Positions 43,721 to 53,241 of a DNA stretch of 64,000 nt are shown piece after piece; position 1 is the stretch's first letter, and the number at the start of each line of letters is the position of its first letter. The notes beneath the pieces are model-generated. The model was given only the letters and a program-made list of their open reading frames with translations, was not told the origin of the DNA and searched no databases. Origin of the DNA: Acidaminobacter sp. JC074 (lineage in GTDB: Bacteria > Bacillota > Clostridia > Peptostreptococcales > Acidaminobacteraceae); contig NZ_VANV01000001.1 of NCBI RefSeq assembly GCF_022496765.1, positions 310,001 through 374,000 of the forward strand. Reading direction: 5' to 3'. The translations under genes were made by a program, and so were the position numbers.

Positions 43721-44215
43721 TTAAACATCGTTTGAATGTCTATCTAGTGGCACATATGGTCTTTTTTCATAAACATAGTTTATATGTCCGTCATTCCTAG
43801 TGAAACCAGCACTTGTGATGGTGTTTTTTTCAGCTTCTTCAAAGGCAATAGTTGAAACAAAATGAGCGCCCATATCTAATAGTTCATTGATTGTTCTCTT
43901 TCCCAGTTCAGCTGCAATACCAAAGTCATCTTTTTCAATAATAGACCCATTATCGTATTCTAGATTTTGACCTTGATATTCTATGCCTATACAAAACTCA
44001 ACAAGATCTGCAGTCACACCATCAAACATAGATCTAGAAATTCCAATTAATTTATCACCATCGAATGCAGCAACTATTAGACTTGTAAAAGACAATACTC
44101 TTGTTGCAATGTCGATACCATAGCCTTCTTCACATATTGAATTTTCCTGATAAAAATCAAAAAGTTCTTGTTTCAAAATTTTAGGATTCACTTTATAAGT
44201 GATTGTTCTGTCCAT
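43721..44215 (-). CDS. GNAT-fold acetyltransferase-like protein
   Basis: 164 residues. The fold is GNAT-like: LIVAAFDGDKLIGISRSM as strands 2-3 and a late NTITSAGFTRNDGHINYVYEK end. The usual acetyl-CoA loop R/Q-x-x-G-x-G/A is weak: the region reads DDFGIAAELGKRTINELL, with GIAAEL in its place. It could be a divergent but active GNAT. The ribosome site is weak. 17 bp from the PLC-like gene. Confidence 0.65.
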   Translation of the reverse strand: MDRTITYKVNPKILKQELFDFYQENSICEEGYGIDIATRVLSFTSLIVAAFDGDKLIGISRSMFDGVTADLVEFCIGIEYQGQNLEYDNGSIIEKDDFGIAAELGKRTINELLDMGAHFVSTIAFEEAEKNTITSAGFTRNDGHINYVYEKRPYVPLDRHSNDV

Positions 44216-44232
44216 AAGTCCATCTCTTTCAT

Positions 44233-44913
44233 CTACTTTTTTTGAAGAAAACTCAGTCTTTCTTTTAAAGATTCACTCGTTAATCTTATGAAATCATTTA
44301 ACTCATCTTCTGATAAATATAGACCAGGACGCTTTGGCCTAGCTTCATCTGTCAGGTAATATTTCTTTATTTCCTCGATTCTATATGTAAAAGCACCTTT
44401 AGGAAAATAGTCCAAATAGTCATCAGACGCATTTATATTTTTAAATGTATCAGTCATTATATTCGACGAGTTCTTCTTTAAATACTCAAAATCTAAACCA
44501 TACCAATCTTTTTTTACTTCCCAAGTAAACTTAGGATTATTTTTTAGTTCCTTATCTAGAACTTCATTTTTTCTTCTATTTTCACGTATCAACTCAGACC
44601 ACATAAAGTCAGTCAGAAGATGACAATAATAGCCTAGTAAAAAGGATTGTTCCTCTGTTAAAATCTCAAACTTTTCACCTTCTAAATGACTGGTCCAAAA
44701 TGCGTCTGGATTGATTTTCATCTTCATAGACCTATTAAGGTCTTTATCACATTTCCAATGTGATATATCTTTAGATGGTGTAAAGACTGACCAATCTTCA
44801 TTCGGCACACCTGAGTCTGGTGCAATATTTCCTACTAAAAATGTTTCTACTGGAAGATCAAAATCTTCTAATAGGTTTTCTGCAATTCTTAAATGCGTCA
44901 TCCACGTTGCCAT
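44233..44913 (-). CDS. zinc-dependent phospholipase C-like protein
   Basis: 226 residues. Zinc-ligand pattern of Zn-dependent PLC/S1-type proteins: WMTHLRIAENLL, GNIAPDSG, DISHWK and FLLGYYCHLLTDFMW. Unlike secreted PLC it has no signal peptide, so it is a cytosolic relative with an unknown phosphoester or lipid substrate. AAAGGAG upstream of ATG. Its ATG is one base from the stop of the kinase gene upstream. Confidence 0.75.
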   Translation of the reverse strand: MATWMTHLRIAENLLEDFDLPVETFLVGNIAPDSGVPNEDWSVFTPSKDISHWKCDKDLNRSMKMKINPDAFWTSHLEGEKFEILTEEQSFLLGYYCHLLTDFMWSELIRENRRKNEVLDKELKNNPKFTWEVKKDWYGLDFEYLKKNSSNIMTDTFKNINASDDYLDYFPKGAFTYRIEEIKKYYLTDEARPKRPGLYLSEDELNDFIRLTSESLKERLSFLQKK

Positions 44914-44914
44914 C

Positions 44915-45517
44915 TTATGCTCCTTTATTAGTATCTATCTTCTGCCATAACTTCTTGAATGCAGTCTTTTCTTCAATCAATTCTACCGCTTCTATAATTT
45001 TAGTCGCGCAAGTCTCACTTGAATCATCAAATGTGTTTACTGTAAGATCGTATATCGAATCTAAATCACCAACCAAATCATCATCAAGATAATCAAGTTC
45101 AAGTTTTCTACCTCTACTTCTGTCTCCACGTTCATCATGTCTACGCTTTACTTCCTTATACGGACATGTCACATGCACATACAACAAAGGATAATCATGA
45201 AACAGCTCTAAACATTTTGTTAGTGTTTCTTCAGCTAAAAATAGTTGAGGTCCCTTCCATTTAACAAATGCAGCATCAACAATCACATTAACACCTAAAT
45301 CAACGTACAGCTTTACTATATGCGGAAAAAGTGATACTGGGTCTTTTCCTTCTTCAAAGTACTTTGCTGGATGTTGACTCATATCTGTAAATGACATGAA
45401 GTTGTCTACATTTAGCCAATGAAATGGTTCATTTATCATCTTTTGTATCGTTCGAGACAATGTAGATTTGCCTGCACTTGAAACACCATTTAGAAATATG
45501 ATTTTTCCCTTGTTCAT
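44915..45517 (-). CDS. chloramphenicol phosphotransferase-like (CPT) kinase
   Basis: 200 residues. Walker A NGVSSAGKST (about residues 10-19), the WLNVDNFM segment where CPT enzymes hold the acceptor-activating Asp, VIVDAAFV as the Walker-B-like strand, VTCPYKEVKRRHDERGDRSRG as lid (quoted in part) and a YDLTVNT late strand. Together these mark the CPT family, whose founder phosphorylates chloramphenicol; the actual substrate here is unknown. GAAGGAG upstream of ATG. Confidence 0.82.
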   Translation of the reverse strand: MNKGKIIFLNGVSSAGKSTLSRTIQKMINEPFHWLNVDNFMSFTDMSQHPAKYFEEGKDPVSLFPHIVKLYVDLGVNVIVDAAFVKWKGPQLFLAEETLTKCLELFHDYPLLYVHVTCPYKEVKRRHDERGDRSRGRKLELDYLDDDLVGDLDSIYDLTVNTFDDSSETCATKIIEAVELIEEKTAFKKLWQKIDTNKGA

Positions 45518-45557
45518 TTATTACTCCTTCTTTAGTCAGCAAACTTTATTTCTTATC

Positions 45558-46022
45558 TTAAACTTTTCTTCTGTATTCCAGGTAGTCACCTAAGATACAT
45601 GTAATGGTGCTACTTAGATTTTTTGGAATCTCATCAATATCAAAGAATCGAGCATCCCTACCTTCAGTTTTTTCCACTGTTATTTCTCCACTATAATCAT
45701 CGCTGATATAAGTTGTCGTAACATTATAGACTTCATTACCGTCAGGATACTTATAATACAGTTCTTGACCTGAATACACATTAAATAGCTTAAGCATATT
45801 ACAATTTAAATTAACTTCTTCAAAGACTTCTCTTTTAGCAGTCTCTTCAAGCGATTCACCTAACTCCATAGCCCCACCTGGTAGTCCCCACCAGTCTCTA
45901 TCAGTCCTATGATGTAGTAATATCAGTCCATGTTCATTTTCAATAATTACATTAGCACCACACATGATAATCGGCTGTGTGCCTATGTATTTCCTAAGGT
46001 TTCCTATATAATCCATAATCAT
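45558..46022 (-). CDS. Nudix hydrolase
   Basis: 154 residues. The Nudix box GGAMELGESLEETAKREVFEE (quoted in part: GGAMELGES and REVFEEVNL) is at about residues 50-72, complete with catalytic Glu residues. The late FFDIDEIPKNL is a common C-terminal Nudix segment. Substrate class unknown. AGGAAG upstream of ATG; an internal ATG at codon 3 is equally possible as the start. Confidence 0.85.
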   Translation of the reverse strand: MIMDYIGNLRKYIGTQPIIMCGANVIIENEHGLILLHHRTDRDWWGLPGGAMELGESLEETAKREVFEEVNLNCNMLKLFNVYSGQELYYKYPDGNEVYNVTTTYISDDYSGEITVEKTEGRDARFFDIDEIPKNLSSTITCILGDYLEYRRKV

Positions 46023-46052
46023 TACTTCCTAAAGTTTAAATATTTATATATG

Positions 46053-46715
46053 CTATACTTTTTCTACCAAGTCGCCATACTTCTTATAAATAGAATTTTG
46101 TGGTATAGCCCCTCTAACCATTGAAAGAGGATATATATTTGAGTTTCTACCAACTACAGAACCGGGATTCAAAACTGCATTTGACCCTACTTCTACATAA
46201 TCACCTAAAATTGTACCAAACTTTCTCAGGCCAGTTTCTATTGTTAAACCTTGAGATTTTACAGAAACATTGCTTTTATCCGACTTCATATTAGAAGTAA
46301 TACTACCAGCACCCATATGAGATTTATAACCTAATATTGAGTCGCCGACATAATTGAAATGGGGCACCTGAACCTCATTGAATAAAATAGCATTCTTAAG
46401 TTCACTTGAGTTGCCTACAATAGAACTTTTACCGACTATTACACCGCCTCTTATAAAAGCACAATGCCTGATCTCTGCATCATGATCTATAATGGTAGGA
46501 CCTTCAATGAATGCTGTGGGAGTAACTTTAGCAGTTTTTGATATCCATACATACTCAGATACCTTGTCATAATCATCTAACGATAATGCCATACCTAATT
46601 CAGTGATATAATCTGATATTTTAGGTATAGCTTGCCATGGATACTCAAGTCCATCAAACAATCCTGCTGATATTGTTTCTTTTAAATCCAGTAAATTCTT
46701 TATCTTTAAATCCAT
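46053..46715 (-). CDS. left-handed beta-helix (hexapeptide repeat) nucleotidyl/acyltransferase-like protein
   Basis: 220 residues. An N-terminal helical region (about 60 residues) precedes a left-handed beta-helix made of hexapeptide repeats such as IIDHDAEI, VIVGKSSIVGNS and VEVGSNAVLNPGSVVG. This arrangement resembles the C-terminal half of GlmU-type UDP-GlcNAc pyrophosphorylase/acetyltransferases without the pyrophosphorylase domain. Likely an acyl- or acetyltransferase acting on a sugar nucleotide. AAGGTGAG upstream of ATG. Confidence 0.75.
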   Translation of the reverse strand: MDLKIKNLLDLKETISAGLFDGLEYPWQAIPKISDYITELGMALSLDDYDKVSEYVWISKTAKVTPTAFIEGPTIIDHDAEIRHCAFIRGGVIVGKSSIVGNSSELKNAILFNEVQVPHFNYVGDSILGYKSHMGAGSITSNMKSDKSNVSVKSQGLTIETGLRKFGTILGDYVEVGSNAVLNPGSVVGRNSNIYPLSMVRGAIPQNSIYKKYGDLVEKV

Positions 46716-46813
46716 TTAAACACTCACCTTTTCTTAACTATAGATACTTTCGTATAACCTCTAGTCCGATTTCTCTTTACTTCCTTGATGTCATTCTCAT
46801 GCTAACAATAAAT

Positions 46814-47710
46814 CTAAGTTAATGGTTTTCTTCCCATCAAAACGAGTGTTGGTGTTATGTTAAAATCCCATAGATTCTCTTCAGATTCTATCATTTTAAC
46901 TCTTCTAGCGAATCTTTCTGATATCAAGATCTCCAGTTCCTTAAACTCCTTGTTTGTAATCGTATCAGGGTTTTCAATTAAGGACATATGAATAAACTCC
47001 ATAAGACTTTTTTTCTCGCTTTCAAGAATTTGGACTTTATATTTTTGACTATTTCTATAGTCATCCAAGCATATCGTATAAGGTACTGCATCTATCTGCA
47101 AATCTGTAAAACCAACATTTTCCATTGTTCGTAAGATTTGCTGAGGATTAGCAGAATACAGCGCAACTTGGTTTTCCTCATTTAGCACCTTTAAAGTAAC
47201 ACTTACCTTATCCAGTAATTCTATTTCTCTTTCTACTGGGTTAATCCCCTCTTCACTTCTAATAGCCACATCAGCTCTTGTATTAAAAACAATGACTCCA
47301 CCACCTGGCTTTAAAAGTCTATACTGCTCACTAAGGAACTCTTGATTAGGTAAATGCTCTATTACAGTATGAGATGTACAAACATCAAAACACGCATCAT
47401 TAAATCCAGTATCTAAAGCATCTCCTTGACAGTATACTAACTTATCATAGCTTTCTTTATCAGCTTGACTTTTACAATATTCGATAAACTTATTATCAAA
47501 ATCAAGTCCTACAATTTTCATATTAGGATAGAAAGATGCTAATCTCCTACTAAAAGTACCAGGTCCACATCCTAGTTCTAAGACTTTATCTGTTTCATTT
47601 AAGTTAATTACATCCAAAATATGCTTGAAAGTTTTTTCTGTGAATCTTACTTCTCTATTCAAGTTTAAGGTATCTATCCCTTGTATTTTTGTAGACCATG
47701 TTTGGCTCAT
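46814..47710 (-). CDS. class I SAM-dependent methyltransferase
   Basis: 298 residues. Motif I VLELGCGPGTFS (about residues 43-54), motif II IVGLDFD, motif IV DVCTSHTVIEHL and LLKPGGGVIVF. The C-terminal 130 residues form an extra helical domain. Substrate unknown. GGGAGG upstream of ATG. It lies 98 bp upstream of the hexapeptide gene, a gap with no visible feature. Confidence 0.85.
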   Translation of the reverse strand: MSQTWSTKIQGIDTLNLNREVRFTEKTFKHILDVINLNETDKVLELGCGPGTFSRRLASFYPNMKIVGLDFDNKFIEYCKSQADKESYDKLVYCQGDALDTGFNDACFDVCTSHTVIEHLPNQEFLSEQYRLLKPGGGVIVFNTRADVAIRSEEGINPVEREIELLDKVSVTLKVLNEENQVALYSANPQQILRTMENVGFTDLQIDAVPYTICLDDYRNSQKYKVQILESEKKSLMEFIHMSLIENPDTITNKEFKELEILISERFARRVKMIESEENLWDFNITPTLVLMGRKPLT

Positions 47711-47800
47711 CTAATCCTCCCTAACAATTTATATTTATGATGAAATCTTAAGTCTATAAAATAAAGTCTATATTCCTTAGATTTCTTAAAAAACCACATT

Positions 47801-48736
47801 CTATTCTCTATAAAAAAAAGGCTCAACTTCATCTTTATTGATTTCTATTACTTTTATACCCGTCGTTACTAAAGTATATGTATCTTCGGTCTCAGAGTCG
47901 ATCCACCACCATCTAAATTCACCAGCATTTTTCAACCGGACTTCTACATATTTCTTTGATTCTAAATCTTCAAAATATCCTACATCTTCTTTCTTTATCC
48001 AGCCAGTATGTAGAAGATTTGCATCTACCAACAAAACTTTCTCAACATGATACCATTCACCATATTCGCCTATAAGTCTGACAACATTACCTTTATGAAG
48101 ACTCTGATTTATCTTTGAATCAACTTTTGGCGTTAATAACAGATCCTTTTCATTAATGACATACCTATGTTGGATTGGATTTGCAAACTCCCTATAGGTA
48201 TTACCATGTTCCTGAAGATACCATGTAGGTATCAATCCATCTATTGATATTCTAGTTAAGTCCTCACCTACGCTATCCATAACTTTAATAGTTGTCAAAC
48301 CTGATTCAAGAGAATGCTCAAGTGCATATTCATTAATAACAAATGTTGGTCCCCATGCAGGAACTTCCGCATAATCATTTAAAATACTATAAGAAGAGTA
48401 GATAGGAGGTACAGGTTTATTCTCTGGTAGTATAGGGATATTCTTTGCTTCTAAATTCATAAGTACCTGATCTTTTTCTATAATTTCTTGCTCAATGTTT
48501 TCAATTATCTTCTCTTTTTCACTTATCGCTTGTTCTAAGTCTGTGATTATCGTCTCTTTTTCTCGCAGTTCTGAGTTAATGAGTTCAACTTCACTTTTGT
48601 AATGTTCTAAGCTTGTAATCTTGTTCTTTAACTCATTATTCATTTCAGAAATTTCATTATTTTTGATAAAACTAAAAACAAAGGCCATAGTAAGTACTAT
48701 AAGACAAGCAATAACAATCAATCTTTTCAATTTCAT
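47801..48736 (-). CDS. membrane-anchored coiled-coil protein with SH3-like domain
   Basis: 311 residues. One N-terminal transmembrane helix (about 5-24), a coiled coil at 28-92 with repeated EKEKIIE heptads, and an extracytoplasmic region. Around residues 195-250 NEKDLLLTPKVDSK through GEYGEWYHVEKV and GWIKKEDVGYF look like a bacterial SH3 domain that may bind the wall. AAGGGA upstream of ATG. Confidence 0.68.
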   Translation of the reverse strand: MKLKRLIVIACLIVLTMAFVFSFIKNNEISEMNNELKNKITSLEHYKSEVELINSELREKETIITDLEQAISEKEKIIENIEQEIIEKDQVLMNLEAKNIPILPENKPVPPIYSSYSILNDYAEVPAWGPTFVINEYALEHSLESGLTTIKVMDSVGEDLTRISIDGLIPTWYLQEHGNTYREFANPIQHRYVINEKDLLLTPKVDSKINQSLHKGNVVRLIGEYGEWYHVEKVLLVDANLLHTGWIKKEDVGYFEDLESKKYVEVRLKNAGEFRWWWIDSETEDTYTLVTTGIKVIEINKDEVEPFFYRE

Positions 48737-48800
48737 GACATCCCTTCAATTCATGTAGATTAAGTGATTCATTCAAATAATATGAGATGAAGTCTCATTC

Positions 48801-49406
48801 CTATAAAATGAAATTCAAATGTTCAGTTTTATTTAAGTATTCAATCCATGGTGAACGCTCTACATAACTAACCTTATGTATAGATGTATCATCACATGCA
48901 AATGCAATATCTGTTCTTATAGGTAAGTTAAGTACAACTTGAAGAATCATGTTGATAGTGCCGCCATGTGCCACGACACAGATATTCTCTGTATCAGTCT
49001 CATTTATTAGCTCAGCAATAAAGGTCTCGACTCTTGCCCTAAAGCTAATCCTCGATTCTCCTCCTGCATTAGTCTGATAGTATTTGATACCACCTTTTGG
49101 AATGGGATATTTCTCATCAGCTTCTACTCTTGACATGCCAGCTAACAAGCCATTGTCTTTTTCCATTAACTCTTCTTTGAATATAAGTTCTGTAGAAGTT
49201 GCTTCAGAAAGCATCATAGCTGTCTTACTCGCTCTTTTTAGAGTACTTGAAAATATTACATCGATTCTTTCATTTTCTTTGATCCAATCACATAAATGTT
49301 TTACTTGCAAAATACCTTTATCAGTTAGCGGAAAGTCTGCTCGTCCTTCTAAAACATTTAAGACATCAGCCTCTGATTGACCATGTCTTATTAATATCAA
49401 ATTCAT
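48801..49406 (-). CDS. histidine phosphatase (phosphoglycerate mutase-like)
   Basis: 201 residues. Catalytic RHGQSEAD at about residues 7-14, SSTLKRASKTA (phosphate-binding Arg), a Glu in EKDNGLLAG, and VAHGGTIN with the second His near residue 147. These are the hallmarks of the PhoE/CobC type of branch-1 histidine phosphatases acting on small phosphoesters. GAGGA upstream of ATG. Confidence 0.87.
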   Translation of the reverse strand: MNLILIRHGQSEADVLNVLEGRADFPLTDKGILQVKHLCDWIKENERIDVIFSSTLKRASKTAMMLSEATSTELIFKEELMEKDNGLLAGMSRVEADEKYPIPKGGIKYYQTNAGGESRISFRARVETFIAELINETDTENICVVAHGGTINMILQVVLNLPIRTDIAFACDDTSIHKVSYVERSPWIEYLNKTEHLNFIL

Positions 49407-49424
49407 CTATATCCTCTTTCTTAA

Positions 49425-49856
49425 CTAGAACTCTTGAATGACTATAAGCTCATCACTTAGATTATCAAACAACAAATCACCTCTATTAACAATCAAATAA
49501 TATTTATCATTAATACTCATCTGGTTTTTAAAGGTATTTATATATATAAGCTTCTCTTCATTTTCAACTAAATCAATTTTATAGGTTCTTTCTGAACTAT
49601 TACCTGTCATAAAATTACCGATTGGAAATTTCACTAGAGTCATATCCTTCAACTCATCAAACAATATTTCAATGCCTTTTGGTGTTAACTCATAGGATGT
49701 AACTTTCTGATCTACGCCTGGATAAACTACTATAAAATCTCTTACAGCTAGTTTGCTCTTATCAAAATTATGACTGATTACCCAAGAAGCTTTCATTGGC
49801 ATAAGAAATATAATGATGCAAATGATAGTAACCGCAAAGACAATACGTTTTTTCAT
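49425..49856 (-). CDS. membrane-anchored protein of unknown function
   Basis: 143 residues. One N-terminal hydrophobic helix (about 4-20), no lipobox. The extracytoplasmic part contains DFIVVYPGVDQKV and an ELTPKGIEILFDEL helix. No family recognised. ATG shares a base with the stop of the upstream gene (TAATG), showing translational coupling. Confidence 0.6.
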   Translation of the reverse strand: MKKRIVFAVTIICIIIFLMPMKASWVISHNFDKSKLAVRDFIVVYPGVDQKVTSYELTPKGIEILFDELKDMTLVKFPIGNFMTGNSSERTYKIDLVENEEKLIYINTFKNQMSINDKYYLIVNRGDLLFDNLSDELIVIQEF

Positions 49857-50500
49857 TAGCTTTTCTCCTTTGAAAACAGATCAGTTTTCTCAAAATAATA
49901 CCTCATATCAAGCATGTCTTTATGTTGATAAAAACCAAACAAATGGGTATGTTCAAAATACTCATCTTCATCATCTTTTATATCATGAAAGTAACTTGCT
50001 TCTTTTGCCATGTATAAAAAGCCAAGCCTATTAGAAGAAACCATTAAACAACTCTTTCTTTTATTCACATGTAAAGCCCCTCTTAAGTTCCACCAGTTCT
50101 CATGATTATATGTGACCTTAGGCACTGTAATGTCTATGGTTTCATACTTTTTATACTTAATCATCTTAATCATCTGTGACACTTTTTTGCTACTTGCTTG
50201 AGTATATTGGAAATTAGAGATGATTAAATCTAGGTGAAATTCTGTAGAGGTCGGATACCATTCATGAAACTTTTCAACTGGTGGTGAATTATCCTTAATC
50301 CTTATGATACAGTTTTCTTTCATGCTTACAGATGCAATCTTTAAAACACTTTCTAGAAAATCATATCCATCTGCATTAGCAAGAATAACAGGTGTATCAC
50401 CTTGAGGATAGATAATTCTCAATTGACTAGGAACATCTATTACATCGTATAATCTAAATGCTTTTGATTCTAACTGTAACTCATAAACTTGAAACTTCAA
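49856..50500 (-). CDS. hypothetical protein
   Basis: 214 residues, cytosolic, no membrane segment. I do not recognise the family. Visible features are an FRLYDVIDVP start, the HEWYPTSTEFHLD segment, NHENWWNLRGALHVNKRKS in the middle, and an EDEYFEHTHLFGFY His-rich end. The start is TTG at 50500 behind GAGG. Coupled to the membrane-anchored gene by a one-base overlap, so the two products may interact. Confidence 0.55.
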   Translation of the reverse strand: MKFQVYELQLESKAFRLYDVIDVPSQLRIIYPQGDTPVILANADGYDFLESVLKIASVSMKENCIIRIKDNSPPVEKFHEWYPTSTEFHLDLIISNFQYTQASSKKVSQMIKMIKYKKYETIDITVPKVTYNHENWWNLRGALHVNKRKSCLMVSSNRLGFLYMAKEASYFHDIKDDEDEYFEHTHLFGFYQHKDMLDMRYYFEKTDLFSKEKS

Positions 50501-50527
50501 TACTACCTCTTCTCTAAGTATAAGATG

Positions 50528-51673
50528 CTAATTATTATTCAAAATGTTATCCTTGTTATCAAAATATGCTTTATACAGAACTGGGATAAAATCATCAAAA
50601 ATCTTATATTGATCTCTATTATCTAAATAGATTTCTAACTGACTGATAGTAAAATCACTTAAGTAAAAACCTTGTCTGATATCTCTTTTTCTTTCTGCAT
50701 CTGCACTGGCTTGATTGATAAAATCTCTTTTTGCAAAATAGGTAATAGATCTTATAATTTGCTCGTTAAAAAAAGTTTCCACACTACCATAATGGTTCAT
50801 GGTCATTTTCTCTTTTACAGGCTCATATAATTCTTGTAAATCATATGCTTCAATTAAGTCTAGGTTGTCTCTAGTAAGCGGATTTACATAGGAATGACCA
50901 AACTCATGAACTGTAATCGCCAAAGGATTTACAGAAAATTTAGCCTTCTTAGAAGAGTTGCCATCCTCTCTAAGTACAAAATAAGAGAATTCTTCATTTT
51001 CACTAACTATATTTATGCCATATCCACCACCAGGAAACATTGAAGGCGCTAGTATGGTTGAGAAATTATCTTTTCTGTAACCATAAAAATTTTCCATCCA
51101 ATTAAAGTATGACTCAAACTCAAATCCAGCTTTTACTTGAGTAAGCATATCATCATAATCAACTTTATGATTTATATAGAACTCATGGAAGTTACTTTCC
51201 TCAGCTAAGTTTGATAAAGCTATTCTAAATTCATCTAATTTAGCTTCACTCTCTACTCTTTCCAAAAGTATTTCACCATAATCATGGTCCTTATTTAGTA
51301 AAGGTAAGTCTCTATGACATAATATAAAGTGAACTGGTGCATCATAAGTAAAACCTTCCTGAGTCAGTTCTTCTGCAATACTTATTGCCTTATGATCTTT
51401 ATAGTCATCAAAGAAAGCTTTAAGCTCTTGAAAGTACAGGTTTCCATCTCCCTTAGGACCACGTTTATTCATCCATGTAGTTTGACTGAGTACGCCAGCC
51501 ATAAACTCGACTCTTTCATCAATAAAAATAAACTCGTTCTCTTCAGACACTTTAACTTCAGATACTTTATCATCTGAAATATCATTCTCACTAACATTTC
51601 TTACGGATTTATCAGAACACCCAATCAGTAAAAGCATAAAAATTGCTGCTAATAAAACTTTATACGTTTTCAT
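50528..51673 (-). CDS. DUF4932 lipoprotein with HExxH metalloprotease motif
   Basis: 381 residues. Lipoprotein signal with lipobox LIGC (Cys about residue 19), an acidic linker, then a DUF4932-type domain: DERVEFMAGVLSQTTW and, near residue 255, TVHEFGHSYVNPL with the HEFGH zinc-binding site of a gluzincin-like protease. Residues after it include EAYDLQELYEPVK, a possible third-ligand region. An extracellular, membrane-tethered peptidase is likely; substrate unknown. AGGAG upstream of ATG. Confidence 0.8.
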   Translation of the reverse strand: MKTYKVLLAAIFMLLLIGCSDKSVRNVSENDISDDKVSEVKVSEENEFIFIDERVEFMAGVLSQTTWMNKRGPKGDGNLYFQELKAFFDDYKDHKAISIAEELTQEGFTYDAPVHFILCHRDLPLLNKDHDYGEILLERVESEAKLDEFRIALSNLAEESNFHEFYINHKVDYDDMLTQVKAGFEFESYFNWMENFYGYRKDNFSTILAPSMFPGGGYGINIVSENEEFSYFVLREDGNSSKKAKFSVNPLAITVHEFGHSYVNPLTRDNLDLIEAYDLQELYEPVKEKMTMNHYGSVETFFNEQIIRSITYFAKRDFINQASADAERKRDIRQGFYLSDFTISQLEIYLDNRDQYKIFDDFIPVLYKAYFDNKDNILNNN

Positions 51674-51706
51674 TAATTATCTCCTAGATATACTGAAAAA
51701 CTAAAA

Positions 51707-52171
51707 TCAGTTGGATCGCCTTAACTCATCTAGCAACTGTTTCATTCTCTTTTCATCAACATATAACTTTATATAATTTACATCATCATCGTGAAACGAA
51801 TGTACTAAGATACCATCTTCTACAAGATACAGGTAACGCTTTTTATGCTCATCAACAAGTGTCATATAATATATAATATGATCATCTTCAGGGCTAGTAT
51901 TATCTTTGATTTCTTTTATGAAATGATACTCTAAACCTTTCAAAATTGCGTAGCTTTCTTTAAAATCTTCATTACTTATTTCTTTTGGTTCAGACAAGAT
52001 AAGACTTTTCTCTATTCTTATCCGTTGAAAGTTTGAATCTACATCAAACTCAAGATAATCTATCACTCTCTTAGCAGAAAATGAATAAGAGATACCTTGA
52101 TGGTTAAGAAGAATAACAACCAAAAGCAAATAAAATATTAGAATCACACTAACGATTTTTAACAATTTCAT
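51707..52171 (-). CDS. membrane-anchored protein of unknown function
   Basis: 154 residues from the ATG at 52171 (MKLLKIVSV), chosen because AGGTG lies seven bases upstream and because a longer frame would overlap the previous gene. One N-terminal hydrophobic helix, then a small extracytoplasmic domain with FDVDSNFQRIRIE and KKRYLYLVEDG. No family recognised. Confidence 0.58.
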   Translation of the reverse strand: MKLLKIVSVILIFYLLLVVILLNHQGISYSFSAKRVIDYLEFDVDSNFQRIRIEKSLILSEPKEISNEDFKESYAILKGLEYHFIKEIKDNTSPEDDHIIYYMTLVDEHKKRYLYLVEDGILVHSFHDDDVNYIKLYVDEKRMKQLLDELRRSN

Positions 52172-52182
52172 TTTGCACACCT

Positions 52183-52956
52183 TTAATAATTCGTGTTTAT
52201 ATAACTTATCCATTTACTATTGAGTGCTTCATCAGAAAGTTCAATGATTTCATTTAACGATTTTTCATTCTTAAATATCTCAACAATTGTATCTGTACCA
52301 TATTCTATTTCAATAAGCTCAACGATTGTAGCAGGCCCACTATAATCAAAAAAATTACCCTCATTCAAATTTGTTACTGATAACATACCTTGTTTAATCT
52401 TTTCTTTCACAGAAGAGCCAGTATATTTGTTATAACCTGGTGACTCATAAGTTGCCAGTCCTTCATTAAACCATCTTACAGGTAATTCATTCTCACAAAG
52501 ACTTCCGAAGTAGAGATGATTGTATTCATGAATAAATATCTCTTTAAACTTACTATAAGTCATAAAAGCATTATCAGAGTAAGGTGCTAGAATATGAAGT
52601 TCATTATTAGATGCAAAGCCCATTCCACCTTTTAGAAATTCTGAGGTCACATATTTATCAAACTCAGCTTGCGTCTCGTGAACAATAATATTTACAGTTT
52701 GATCGAAATCTATCGAATACTTACCATTTAAATAATCAATATGCTCAATCAGACTAGAAACTTCATCCTTGTAGTCAAAGTCATCATGCTCAAAGGCATA
52801 TAAATTGAAGTCATCATAAGTCCTAAGTAGCGGTATATCACAAAGCATCTCCTGAACTTGTTTAATGGGTTGCTCTGTTTCTATATTAGCTTCTTTTACA
52901 CACCCGATAGTAAGAAGCATAATTACAACAATAATAAACACTATTTTTGCTTTCAT
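52183..52956 (-). CDS. peptidase MA-like lipoprotein (HExxH metallohydrolase)
   Basis: 257 residues from the ATG at 52956 (GGAGAAGAG upstream). Signal peptide with lipobox TIGC. The gluzincin core at about residues 148-172 reads FIHEYNHLYFG followed by RWFNEGLATYE, supplying the two zinc His and the third-ligand Glu. Extracellular membrane-tethered metallopeptidase of the peptidase_MA type. A second, different HExxH lipoprotein is encoded 0.5 kb further on. Confidence 0.8.
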   Translation of the reverse strand: MKAKIVFIIVVIMLLTIGCVKEANIETEQPIKQVQEMLCDIPLLRTYDDFNLYAFEHDDFDYKDEVSSLIEHIDYLNGKYSIDFDQTVNIIVHETQAEFDKYVTSEFLKGGMGFASNNELHILAPYSDNAFMTYSKFKEIFIHEYNHLYFGSLCENELPVRWFNEGLATYESPGYNKYTGSSVKEKIKQGMLSVTNLNEGNFFDYSGPATIVELIEIEYGTDTIVEIFKNEKSLNEIIELSDEALNSKWISYINTNY

Positions 52957-53025
52957 AAACTCTTCTCCAAACATAGAACTTTAAAATAAACAGTCATAAC
53001 CTTTTTTTACAATTGATGAAATAAA

Positions 53026-53232
53026 CTAATTAATAGTAGTGTTAGAACTAGACAAGAGTTCAACTAACTTCTTTCCCATATTGTTAAACCAATCATAAAA
53101 GACACCACTCAGCACAACTATTAAGCCAATGTTAGTAATAAAATCCCCTGCTGAAACCACCATAGAATAGATCATGATTGCTATACCAAAAATCATCCTC
53201 TTTATTTGCTTGATATCTCTGCCTTCTTGCAT
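53026..53232 (-). CDS. small two-helix membrane protein
   Basis: 68 residues. Basic N-terminus, two hydrophobic helices (about 13-27 and 34-50) and a polar C-terminus. No family recognised. AGGAGG upstream of ATG; nine bp after the GNAT gene, so it is in that transcript. Confidence 0.58.
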   Translation of the reverse strand: MQEGRDIKQIKRMIFGIAIMIYSMVVSAGDFITNIGLIVVLSGVFYDWFNNMGKKLVELLSSSNTTIN

Positions 53233-53241
53233 AAGATCCTC

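Noticed and set aside
46053..46715. Full GlmU
   Set aside because: The pyrophosphorylase domain is missing; only helical and beta-helix parts exist, so a GlmU call would overstate it.
47720..47790. Imperfect inverted repeat around AAATCTTAAG and CTTAGATTT as a terminator
   Set aside because: A bulged stem with a loop of over 20 nt and no adjacent T-tract on the minus strand.
43721..48950. Plus-strand open frames in this stretch, e.g. 44711-44950
   Set aside because: They are antisense to well-supported minus-strand genes, lack ribosome sites and show no recognisable protein family.
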